This document shows, piece after piece, positions 42,588-50,719 of a stretch of 64,000 nucleotides of DNA. Numbering within the stretch: position 1 is the stretch's first letter; each line of letters opens with the position of its first letter. Location of the stretch: contig CP060218.1 of the NCBI GenBank assembly GCA_023898345.1, positions 558,001-622,000 on the forward strand. Direction: 5' to 3'. Source of the stretch: Candidatus Woesearchaeota archaeon. GTDB lineage: Archaea > Nanobdellota > Nanobdellia > Woesearchaeales > UBA583. A program made the translations under genes and the position numbers. The notes under the pieces were generated by a model, which saw nothing but the letters and a program-made list of their open reading frames with translations, was not told the DNA's origin and made no database searches.

Positions 42588-42968
42588 TTATTTTTTATGT
42601 AATCTCCAAGTTAATATAAAAGAAACAAGTATTGAAGGTATTAAAAATATTAAAAATGTTCTAAAGGAATCTGTTTCAATATATAATAAGTAAAAAAATA
42701 AAGCATTTAAAAGAAAAAAACTTAGAAGAAAAAAAATAAAATCCTTAACTAGTGATTCTTTTTGTGATTTTGATTTTAATATGAAAAGTGTTAAAAAAAA
42801 TAAAGTAAAGAATATTAATATTAAAAAAGGTAATAAGTCAACATATGCTGAACTTCTATAGAAATTTAAAAAAAAGAAAAAAACTGGCAATTCAATTAGT
42901 AAAATAAAAACAAGAATGAAATTATTAATTATTATCTGTTTATTATATTTATTATTTAAGAGTTTCAT
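42588..42968 (-). CDS. Small 4-helix membrane protein paired with hydrolase tip 2
   Basis: 126 residues with four hydrophobic helices (FILVFILLIELPVFFFF; LPFLILIFFTLFFLTLFIL; FIFFLLSFFLLNALFFYLL; FLIFLIPSILVSFIL) and short basic ends. ATG 42968 overlaps the orphan 1 stop by 4 nt. No family recognised. Candidate immunity partner of the orphan 1 tip. Confidence 0.6.
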   Translation of the reverse strand: MKLLNNKYNKQIIINNFILVFILLIELPVFFFFLNFYRSSAYVDLLPFLILIFFTLFFLTLFILKSKSQKESLVKDFIFFLLSFFLLNALFFYLLYIETDSFRTFLIFLIPSILVSFILTWRLHKK

Positions 42969-44542
42969 TCTAATAATTCACCTTTAATTATAGTTTTAAC
43001 ATTTTTGTTATCTCTAATATCTGTATGGTCATCATAGAATTTATATAATTCGCAATTATCAAATGAATCATTTAATAGCTCTAAATCTTCAATAGGGACA
43101 ACTCCATCTCCCCCATAGTTTACCAAAGAATAATAATTGTCAGTCCCACCAAAGAATATATACTTATTTGCAACATTCTGATCTCCACTAAAAGAGCTGT
43201 GATTATCTAGATATAGGTCTTTATAAAATTCTTGTAAGTTTAAAGATATGTTTCCTTCTGATTTACTTTTCAAATATGCCAAAATATTTAATTTGACTAG
43301 AAAGTCTTTTTGATTAATATTTATTTTTCCTATTGCTCTTAACTCTTCTATGCCTGCAGTACCTTTAGGAACTCCATCGTTATTTATTTCTCTAATTTGC
43401 TTAGAACTATATTCTAAAACATTCAAAGTAGTAGGACATGCAATCCCAAAGAACTTGTCGACAGGATTTGCTTTCAAATCAATACTGTCCCAAGTTCCAG
43501 TTGAGTAATTAAATGCATAACCAATATCATCTTCACCAGAATAATGTTTGGACAAAGAGGTGAGGGCACTGCGACAGCCGTTGGAATGGCCTACATAATT
43601 TACTGTGTCTGATCCAGAATAGTGCTGTACGCCTGCAAGTAATGCGGGAACGTAATAGTCTTCTAAATCTTCATACGTGTACGGTGTGTTATCTTCTTCG
43701 TCAGGACCGCCAGTTATTTCAATTAACCAAACATCGTGGCCATCTTCTACAAGTTCTCCTCCAAAGTCGGCAAAGGCATCTAAATTAGAATAGATTCCTC
43801 CTGCCATAACAACAGGCGTATCGTACAAAGAAAACACATCTTTGTATTTTGCTGAGTAATCAATATTGAGATTCTTTGTTCTCAGTTGTGTTTCTTCTCC
43901 GTAACTTGTGCTGCTTAGTGTCTTGACGGGCAAAATGGCAACTTCGACGTTGTTGTCGTAGTACACATCTTGTACAGCACGACGCAGAACTTCGTCGTTG
44001 GCCTGCAAATGAGAGCCGAGACGCTCTTGACTGAGTAAGTCCATAACTTGTAAGCCGAGTTTGTCGTCGTTGTCCAAAATATCACTGTGCAAACTCTTCA
44101 CATCAGCTCCGGCGTCAAGGTAGGAGTTCATGTCCAAATACAGAGTTTGCGCGTTTATTAATCTTTTCACAGCAGCAACAGTTCCTTGAATATTGAAACC
44201 GTACACTAAAATTCTTGCTTGATCAAGATTGGAAATGCTGTTATGAAACACGTCGGTTTCAATGAACCCGTTATACCCTTCCCCTAACTTTGTACCGAAC
44301 TTGTCATAATGGCGAGCCCAAATCAAATCGCCAATATCTTTGTACTGGGCAACGGCACTATCTCCGACGACTACTTGGAAATTGGCTAGGTTTGGATTTT
44401 CAACGAGTTCAAAATGACTTGCAAAATACTCGCGTGTTAGGTTGTTCAATATTGAAAAGGAAGTGCCAAAGTCCACTTCTAAATAGACTTTAGCTTTTTT
44501 CCTGGCTGCACTTCCACAATTAAAGTTATCTGTTTTCCTCAT
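42965..44542 (-). CDS. Orphan C-terminal hydrolase module (truncated copy 1)
   Basis: 525 residues. It begins inside the end of the CARDB-like segment (MRKTDNFNCGSAARKKAKVY) and then follows the full-length protein: LEVDFGTSFSILNNLTREY, GDSA, GTVAAVKRLIN, YVGHSNGCRSAL, GGDGVVP, DDHTDI. The Ser-Asp-His set is intact. No signal peptide. DNA 44429-44512 matches 47149-47232 of the full-length gene; 43419-44276 matches orphan 2 at ~98%. The last ~150 residues differ from both relatives. Only 8 nt separate it from the preceding membrane gene. Confidence 0.78.
   Translation of the reverse strand: MRKTDNFNCGSAARKKAKVYLEVDFGTSFSILNNLTREYFASHFELVENPNLANFQVVVGDSAVAQYKDIGDLIWARHYDKFGTKLGEGYNGFIETDVFHNSISNLDQARILVYGFNIQGTVAAVKRLINAQTLYLDMNSYLDAGADVKSLHSDILDNDDKLGLQVMDLLSQERLGSHLQANDEVLRRAVQDVYYDNNVEVAILPVKTLSSTSYGEETQLRTKNLNIDYSAKYKDVFSLYDTPVVMAGGIYSNLDAFADFGGELVEDGHDVWLIEITGGPDEEDNTPYTYEDLEDYYVPALLAGVQHYSGSDTVNYVGHSNGCRSALTSLSKHYSGEDDIGYAFNYSTGTWDSIDLKANPVDKFFGIACPTTLNVLEYSSKQIREINNDGVPKGTAGIEELRAIGKININQKDFLVKLNILAYLKSKSEGNISLNLQEFYKDLYLDNHSSFSGDQNVANKYIFFGGTDNYYSLVNYGGDGVVPIEDLELLNDSFDNCELYKFYDDHTDIRDNKNVKTIIKGELLE
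43419..44276 (-). repeat. Direct repeat, near-identical hydrolase block (copy in orphan 1)
   Basis: Partner of 41726-42583. It spans the region from just before PYNGF/GYNGF to GIACPTTLN, including the GHSNG elbow. Confidence 0.9.
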
Positions 44543-44550
44543 CTTATTGC

Positions 44551-45033
44551 TTATGTAAATATTGCTCCAAGAAAATAACCAATAAAAAATAAAATAAAAT
44601 TTACAAACTGCAATAGTAAAATTCTGCCTGTTATTTTATTGAAAAAACTTGCATTCACAGTTTTATTATTTAAAATACTTAAAAGAACAAATGTTAAGAA
44701 CAACCAATAAACACTAAAAATTAAGAAATATACTTTTACTTTATTAAAAAAATACACTTCTACCAGGAAGTGATTTAATGTTACTAAAAAAAATAAACTA
44801 AACATAAAAAATAACACATTAAATAATAGTTGTTGTTTTTTATTTTTCAATACTTTATTTATTAAAATAATTTGGATTTTGTAACTAAGCCAAATATTAA
44901 TAATTAAGATAAAAACGAAAGCAGTTAGACTTTGTTGTGAAAAAGGATAAAACCAATAAGAAAATAATGAAAGAGAAATACTAAAGGCGAATAAAGTAGT
45001 ATTTACTATCATTCTTCTAAAATAAGTATTCAT
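44551..45033 (-). CDS. Small 5-helix membrane protein following the full-length hydrolase (second of two)
   Basis: 160 residues: five hydrophobic helices starting TTLFAFSISLSLFSYWF and ending NFILFFIGYFLGAIF. Only 1 nt separates it from the preceding 182-residue gene and 8 nt from orphan 1. Extremely AT-rich. Family unknown; candidate immunity protein. Confidence 0.6.
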   Translation of the reverse strand: MNTYFRRMIVNTTLFAFSISLSLFSYWFYPFSQQSLTAFVFILIINIWLSYKIQIILINKVLKNKKQQLLFNVLFFMFSLFFLVTLNHFLVEVYFFNKVKVYFLIFSVYWLFLTFVLLSILNNKTVNASFFNKITGRILLLQFVNFILFFIGYFLGAIFT

Positions 45034-45034
45034 T

Positions 45035-45583
45035 TTAACTAAAACTAAATTTTATTATACCTTCAATAAATATTAAAATCAAACTTAACAAGTAGAAACT
45101 CCCATAAAAGTAAATTATTCTCATATTTACAGAAACGATATCATACTTCTTAGGTTTAAATTTATATAATAAATAGTTATCTATCATAACGGTAACTAAA
45201 ATTGTCAAAATAAGACTACACCAAACAAATAAATTACTAGTCATTATAATTTTGTTACTCTCGCTGTAATACTTGCTCTCATCATGATGTATGTTAATAT
45301 AAGATTCTCCAACTATTTTTAAATTATCTACAACTAGAGAATTAATAAATAAAGTTAATATAAATAAAAATATTGAAATAATATGTATGTAACTAACTTT
45401 TTTTCTAACTTTAGTATAATATATGCTAAATTTCTTACTTGAGAGATAGAAAAAAAATGAAAATAAGATTATATAAATAAAAAAGTTAGAGAGGTTATTC
45501 CCATAATAATAAATTAAATGTCTTAAAGAAAAATAAGTAAAAAATGTCGAAAATCCAACTCCTGTTATTAAATCTTTATTCAT
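45035..45583 (-). CDS. Small 5-helix membrane protein following the full-length hydrolase (first of two)
   Basis: 182 residues; ATG 45583 overlaps the hydrolase stop (45576) by 8 nt. Hydrophobic segments: FFTYFSLRHLIYYYG region, FFIYIILFSFFFYL, HIISIFLFILTLFI, FVWCSLILTILVTVMI, IYFYGSFYLLSLILIFI. A loop contains HHDESKYYSES. No known family. Confidence 0.6.
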   Translation of the reverse strand: MNKDLITGVGFSTFFTYFSLRHLIYYYGNNLSNFFIYIILFSFFFYLSSKKFSIYYTKVRKKVSYIHIISIFLFILTLFINSLVVDNLKIVGESYINIHHDESKYYSESNKIIMTSNLFVWCSLILTILVTVMIDNYLLYKFKPKKYDIVSVNMRIIYFYGSFYLLSLILIFIEGIIKFSFS

Positions 45584-48500
45584 TTTTTAAAACTTCCTTA
45601 ATTCTATCTTGAACATAAGTTTTATCTTTCAATGTTCCGTGATTATCGAAAATACTAAAACCTACGTCGTAAGGACTTTTGTGTTTAGTAACTTCATCAA
45701 TTAAATTAATTTGATTATAAATATAATCTGCATCCTCTGTATTTAATATTAAATCATTTGGTTTACCATTAAATAAATAGATGTCACTTATACTAACATT
45801 TCTAAAATCATCATTTTCATCAATTAACCATTTGCTTGTTTCATTTGATTTTCCTAAATCTAAATAAAACTGGAATAAACTTCTAGAGATTTTACTTGGC
45901 CCAAAGAAATGATCTTTAATTGAACCAATATAAATTAAAAAAGTTCCCAATTCTACTTCTCCCCTTAAATACATATCTGCTGCTAAAGAGGAAGCTAAGT
46001 CATACATTTCTAAATGTTTTTTACTTGTAGGAATTTCCTCAAAAGCAGTTTGGGCAATCGACTTTTGGTAGAAGCTTTCTCCATCATATGCTAAATCAGT
46101 TACTCTTAAAGAATTTACAAATGGACTTTCTCCATTCAAAACACTTGGACAGGCAATCCCAAAAAACTTGTCAACGGGCAAAGAAGATAAATTTGTATAT
46201 TTCCATTCTCCATCACTAACATCTAAGTAATAACCGGCAGACTCTTTTCCACTTTCTGAATATTTATTTAAGGAACTTAATGCTGCTCTGCATCCGTTGC
46301 TGTGACCAATATAATTTATTTTATTTTCTCCAGAGTAAGCCATAACTCCGGCTATCGAAGCAGGCCAATGATAATCAACTAAATCTTCATATGTGTAATC
46401 AGGGCAATCTTCACAATCAGTTTCAGGACCACCATTCATTTCAATTAACCAAACATCATAACCTTCATCAACTAAGTCTCTTCCAAAGCTATCAAAAGAA
46501 TTTAAGTCGCTAAATAAACCGCCACTCATCACAACTGGAGTCTCTGAAATTTGAAAAGCATCTTTATATCTTTGTGAGTAATCAACATTAAGATTTTTAA
46601 CTCTTAATTGAATTTCTTCCCCGTAACTAGTTTCACTTAATGTCTTTACTGGTTTAATACTCACTTCCATCACATTATCATATAAGACTTCTTCAACTTG
46701 TTTTCTTAACACTTCATCATTTAAGTTCAAATGAATGCCTAGGCTTTCTTTGTTAAGTCGGTCTTTAACAGACAATCCTAGCTTGTCGTAGTTATCTATA
46801 AGCTCATGTGGGGGATTCGTAAACTCGCCACTCACATCATTGTAAAAGTAACTTGTTGGAGAGAAAAAGAAATCTTTTCCATTAATTAGTCTTTTAATTC
46901 CGGCAATGGTTCCTTGCATTCCATTAGAGAAAACATAAAGTTTTGGCAAGGGGCCAGTTCTTGAAACTAAATATTCTTCTTCTACAAAAAGTTCAGCAGT
47001 ATAATCTTTTGTGAAGTCTTTGTGCTTAGTTTTTAGGTTCATTAAATCAGTAAGGGAAAGATGTTGAGATAGAGCACTGTCGCCAATGATGACATGATAT
47101 TGCGAATCTTCAATATCATTAACTAGGGTAACATAGGAACTTATATACTCGCGTGTTAGGTTGTTTAATATTGAAAAGGAAGTGCCAAAGTCTACTTCTA
47201 AATAGACTTTAGCTTTTTTTCTGACTGCACTAAACACGTAGTTGTTGTCTTCGTTATCTTCACTAATCTCATTCTCTTCGTCTATGTACAAATGAAGGTA
47301 CTTGATCTCGTCTAAGTTGTTGACGGTGAAGGTAAGGGTCTCCTCGCTGTTAGCCGTAAGAGATTTAGTTTGGGTTAGTATTCCATTCTCATCTCGTAAG
47401 CCTGTATCATCTTGCAAATACAAACTGATTTCTGCGTTCCCAGTATAGCCAAGTGAACTCACGTTAATGGAAACGCTGCTATCTGTGATTATTAAACTTT
47501 CCCTCTCGAAGCTCAGATCTTTGGCTTCGGGAACACACATGGAACAGTCGAAAACGAGAGAGTTGAAACTGTCTCTTATGCTTTGTGTCTCATACTGGCA
47601 CAAACGTTGATCGGGACAGTATGCTCGAAACTCAATGTCTTCAAAGCAGCCAATGTCAGTGTAATGAAAACTTACTTGTCCGAAACTGTCCGTGACTTGG
47701 ATCTGCGAATTTGCATTTTCATGGATGATGATTCCTTCGAGTCCTGCTCCTGTGGAGGTCTCGGTAATTACTTGAAAGGTTCCGCTGCACAGGTCATCGC
47801 CAGAGTTGCTCTCACAGCTGTTGCTTGTACTGTACTGTGTGTCGTCACAGTCGGCAGTACTTTCGATTTCGCTTGCAAGTTTGTACCCAAAGGGACGGGT
47901 ACATGTATTGAAGATTTGGGGTGTGCTGGGATTGTACGCGTAAGAGTCGCCGTCGGTATCTCGGTACCAGTCGCTTATGGGACTTATTTGAGCGTTTGCG
48001 TCATCGCAGTCGGCTTTGCTATGCGAGGAAAGTTCTTCCCATAATTTGTACTTGGATGAGGGACGAGTGCACCTATTGCGAACTGTAGCAGAGGTTAAAT
48101 CAGGAGTATAACCGTCGTAGTCTGCATCTAAGAACCAATCTGTTTGAGGAGTTAATTGGTCATCGTTGTCATCACAATCTAGAGCATTTGACACGTAGCT
48201 GTAACCGCCATAACTTGAACAGGAATCTGTAAAGGTGTGGGGGCTGTTGCTGTCACCGTACGAATCTTCGTCTTTGTCTTTGTAGCAAGTTACTTGCACA
48301 GCAGACAAAACACAGCTATGACTTGAACATACTTCACCGCTTGAACAATGGCTGTCTTGTGTACACTCGTAACAGCTGTCGCTTGCGGTATCACAACCGT
48401 AGGAGCAGCTTTCAACAGTGCTGTACTCGCTTGTCGTCCAACTAATACAGGCAGCACTTGAGGAAGAACAGGCACTTAATTCTTTACTTCTTCGTTTCTC

Positions 48501-50597
48501 AATATCTCCTGTGCTTGAACGACAGTACTCAGCTCCCCATGAAGTATATTTGGGAAAACCATCATCACAATCTGCCTTGAGTTTTTCTTCAATGCTACAA
48601 TCAGCATTTTGCCAATCTGCATACAAATAAGTTCCGGCTTCACAAAAATTGGTATTAGAAATAAAACCGGTGGCACAAGAACTGGGGTGATGAATGAGTT
48701 CAATAGTTCCTTTTGCAGACAAGCCACTTAGACCGTAGGGAACAACTTTTACATAAAATCCCCAAAGATTATTATTATTCTTTGTGATTGTACAACTTTC
48801 ATCGAGGTTGCTGCCCTTTGTGCTTGAGCACAGGCGATTTTTATTTCCTTGATAATCATACACATATAAGTCAAGGTCGTCGCCACTGTCAATGTCTACA
48901 ATTGTGAATTCTAAATAGCCGTTCAGATCTGTTGAAACGTAGTACCAATTGTCGGCATACTGTGTATAATAAGACTCCCGGTTGCTTTCTCCAAAACTCA
49001 AATGATAAAAATTACTAGGATAAGGAAAAGGAGCATTCTGAGCTTCTTGCCAAGTTCCAGCTCCGTACTGCGCAGCGTACACAGGGTTTCCATTTTCGTC
49101 ATAACTTTGACTAAGAGAAGAACTTACAAAGGAGCTGGTATTGTGTAAAAAAGTAGACCAATCTTCTTTGGGGAAGAAACTTAACAACTCTTCTGTTTCA
49201 CTTTCTCCTAAAGAACTTTGGGAGAAAAAAAGAGAATTTTCATAATACCAGTAGTCTTTTCCATCAAGGGTCAGAAAATCTCCAGAGGCTGAACTTAAAG
49301 AGGAAGAATAGTAGCTTTGCATGTAGTGAACGAGTTCATAATACGAAGAAAAACTTTGTTCATAAACGGTAAACTCGTCGTCATTCTCAAAGTAGTAATG
49401 GTGCGCAGCTTGGGCAAAGTCACTCCCGTTTGTGAGAAGCAGAAAGGCGTATTGTGTATTTGCTAGTTCTATATTTATGAAAGAAAAATTTTCATCTTCG
49501 AGTTCTAGGGGATTCTCTCCTTCAAGATCAAAAAGTTTGGCTAAATCAACTAAGCCATTCCCATACTCATTGTCAAAACCTGCATCTCCCAAATCAACTG
49601 CTCCTGCGTACAAAGAACTTTCATCTTCGCTATGTTCTAAGAGCAAAGCTAGAGTTCCACTTAGTTGTGGCGCTGCAAAAGAGGTTCCGCTTATACTCGA
49701 ACCTAATACCATCAGGTCTTCTCCGATCATACTATAGTTAAGTTCGCTTCCTGTGGAACTAAATGAACTACGAACTCCTTGTTTGTCGACTGAGGACACA
49801 GCAAGAACTTCATCGGAATTTGCTGGAAAGGTAACGCCAGTGAATGAACCACAGGCTCCAGAGCCACAATTCCCTGCCGAAGCTACCAAAATAACTCCTT
49901 CTTCTCTTGCATATTCTAAAGCAGTTTGTACATAAGGGTCATTTGCAATGGCGACACCTAAGCTCATTTGGATAATGTCAACATCAAGTTCAACTGCTTT
50001 CATTATACCTGCGTAAATTGAACTACCCGTTCCACTTCCGGTATCCCCTAGAACTTTTAGGGAATAGATTTGTGCATTTGGTGCAAAGCTAGAAACTATT
50101 GTTTGTACGTACTTACCATGACCAAAGATGTCTGTCGTTGTTTGCGAACCGGAAAAGTCTTCTTCATATGTAACAGTTCCATACGAACCCGTATCTAAAA
50201 TTGCAATTTTAATCCCGTTCCCAGACAAAGCCAAATTTGTACTGACTTCGTTGTAATGGATAATTTCTTTTACTTCATCAAGTTCACTAGTATAAGAATA
50301 ATCAACATAGACTTTAGAGATTTTACCTTTTGCAAGTTCTTTCTCTAACTCTTTTTTATTACCTTTAAATTTAATGGACTTGTCTTTCAAGAGTTTTGCT
50401 TTCTTGTAAACTCCAATACTTTGCATACTTTTCTCAAAAAGTGTTTCCTTTTCTACTAAAATAAGATCAACTGAAGAAGTGTTACTCTCAAGAAGCTCAA
50501 GAACGTCCTCTGAAATTTCCTCAAAGTCTTCGAGACTCTGGGCATAAGTGAATGTAAAGGAAAGAATGAAACATAAGAAAAGATAGGCTATTTTCAT
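45576..50597 (-). CDS. Giant secreted subtilase - MopE-repeat - CARDB - alpha/beta-hydrolase protein
   Basis: 1673 residues. Signal peptide (~1-19, AYLFLCFILSFTFTYAQ); pro-region to ~110; S8 domain with Asp in ILDTG (~136), His in FGHGK (~159), Asn in ASAGN, Ser in SGTSFAAPQ (~303), so an active triad. Residues ~630-760 carry disulfide-rich segments; ~770-925 are MopE/thrombospondin-3-like units (DCDDNDDQ, DCDDANAQ, WFLDADYDG); ~1010-1125 CARDB-like (NEISEDNEDNNYV). The C-terminal module ~1126-1673 is an alpha/beta-hydrolase with IGHSNGCRAAL (~1430) and FDNHGTL near the end. DNA beyond 47149 towards the 3' end is much more AT-rich than the body. It heads an operon of two membrane proteins and two truncated copies of its own module. 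Possibly a cell-surface or released effector. Confidence 0.88.
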   Translation of the reverse strand: MKIAYLFLCFILSFTFTYAQSLEDFEEISEDVLELLESNTSSVDLILVEKETLFEKSMQSIGVYKKAKLLKDKSIKFKGNKKELEKELAKGKISKVYVDYSYTSELDEVKEIIHYNEVSTNLALSGNGIKIAILDTGSYGTVTYEEDFSGSQTTTDIFGHGKYVQTIVSSFAPNAQIYSLKVLGDTGSGTGSSIYAGIMKAVELDVDIIQMSLGVAIANDPYVQTALEYAREEGVILVASAGNCGSGACGSFTGVTFPANSDEVLAVSSVDKQGVRSSFSSTGSELNYSMIGEDLMVLGSSISGTSFAAPQLSGTLALLLEHSEDESSLYAGAVDLGDAGFDNEYGNGLVDLAKLFDLEGENPLELEDENFSFINIELANTQYAFLLLTNGSDFAQAAHHYYFENDDEFTVYEQSFSSYYELVHYMQSYYSSSLSSASGDFLTLDGKDYWYYENSLFFSQSSLGESETEELLSFFPKEDWSTFLHNTSSFVSSSLSQSYDENGNPVYAAQYGAGTWQEAQNAPFPYPSNFYHLSFGESNRESYYTQYADNWYYVSTDLNGYLEFTIVDIDSGDDLDLYVYDYQGNKNRLCSSTKGSNLDESCTITKNNNNLWGFYVKVVPYGLSGLSAKGTIELIHHPSSCATGFISNTNFCEAGTYLYADWQNADCSIEEKLKADCDDGFPKYTSWGAEYCRSSTGDIEKRRSKELSACSSSSAACISWTTSEYSTVESCSYGCDTASDSCYECTQDSHCSSGEVCSSHSCVLSAVQVTCYKDKDEDSYGDSNSPHTFTDSCSSYGGYSYVSNALDCDDNDDQLTPQTDWFLDADYDGYTPDLTSATVRNRCTRPSSKYKLWEELSSHSKADCDDANAQISPISDWYRDTDGDSYAYNPSTPQIFNTCTRPFGYKLASEIESTADCDDTQYSTSNSCESNSGDDLCSGTFQVITETSTGAGLEGIIIHENANSQIQVTDSFGQVSFHYTDIGCFEDIEFRAYCPDQRLCQYETQSIRDSFNSLVFDCSMCVPEAKDLSFERESLIITDSSVSINVSSLGYTGNAEISLYLQDDTGLRDENGILTQTKSLTANSEETLTFTVNNLDEIKYLHLYIDEENEISEDNEDNNYVFSAVRKKAKVYLEVDFGTSFSILNNLTREYISSYVTLVNDIEDSQYHVIIGDSALSQHLSLTDLMNLKTKHKDFTKDYTAELFVEEEYLVSRTGPLPKLYVFSNGMQGTIAGIKRLINGKDFFFSPTSYFYNDVSGEFTNPPHELIDNYDKLGLSVKDRLNKESLGIHLNLNDEVLRKQVEEVLYDNVMEVSIKPVKTLSETSYGEEIQLRVKNLNVDYSQRYKDAFQISETPVVMSGGLFSDLNSFDSFGRDLVDEGYDVWLIEMNGGPETDCEDCPDYTYEDLVDYHWPASIAGVMAYSGENKINYIGHSNGCRAALSSLNKYSESGKESAGYYLDVSDGEWKYTNLSSLPVDKFFGIACPSVLNGESPFVNSLRVTDLAYDGESFYQKSIAQTAFEEIPTSKKHLEMYDLASSLAADMYLRGEVELGTFLIYIGSIKDHFFGPSKISRSLFQFYLDLGKSNETSKWLIDENDDFRNVSISDIYLFNGKPNDLILNTEDADYIYNQINLIDEVTKHKSPYDVGFSIFDNHGTLKDKTYVQDRIKEVLKNE
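47149..47232 (-). repeat. Homology joint shared with 44429-44512
   Basis: About 84 bp with only a few mismatches, encoding the RKKAKVYLEVDFGTSFSILN region, in the full-length gene and orphan 1. Sequence diverges on both sides. It coincides with the change in base composition inside the full-length gene. Confidence 0.85.
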
Positions 50598-50719
50598 TTA
50601 CCATGTGAGAATACCTTTCTCTTAAGTACTTTTTTTATAACTCTTTCATAAAAAAATTAAAAAACTACTTTCTAATATTGCAAAAATTATAAGAAAAATC
50701 CTCAAAGAGTTCTCTTTAT

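Noticed and set aside
41265..44542. CRISPR-like or phage-type array suggested by long repeats
   Set aside because: The repeats are coding, ~850 bp, only two copies, and are paralogous hydrolase modules; no short regularly spaced repeats are present anywhere in the window.
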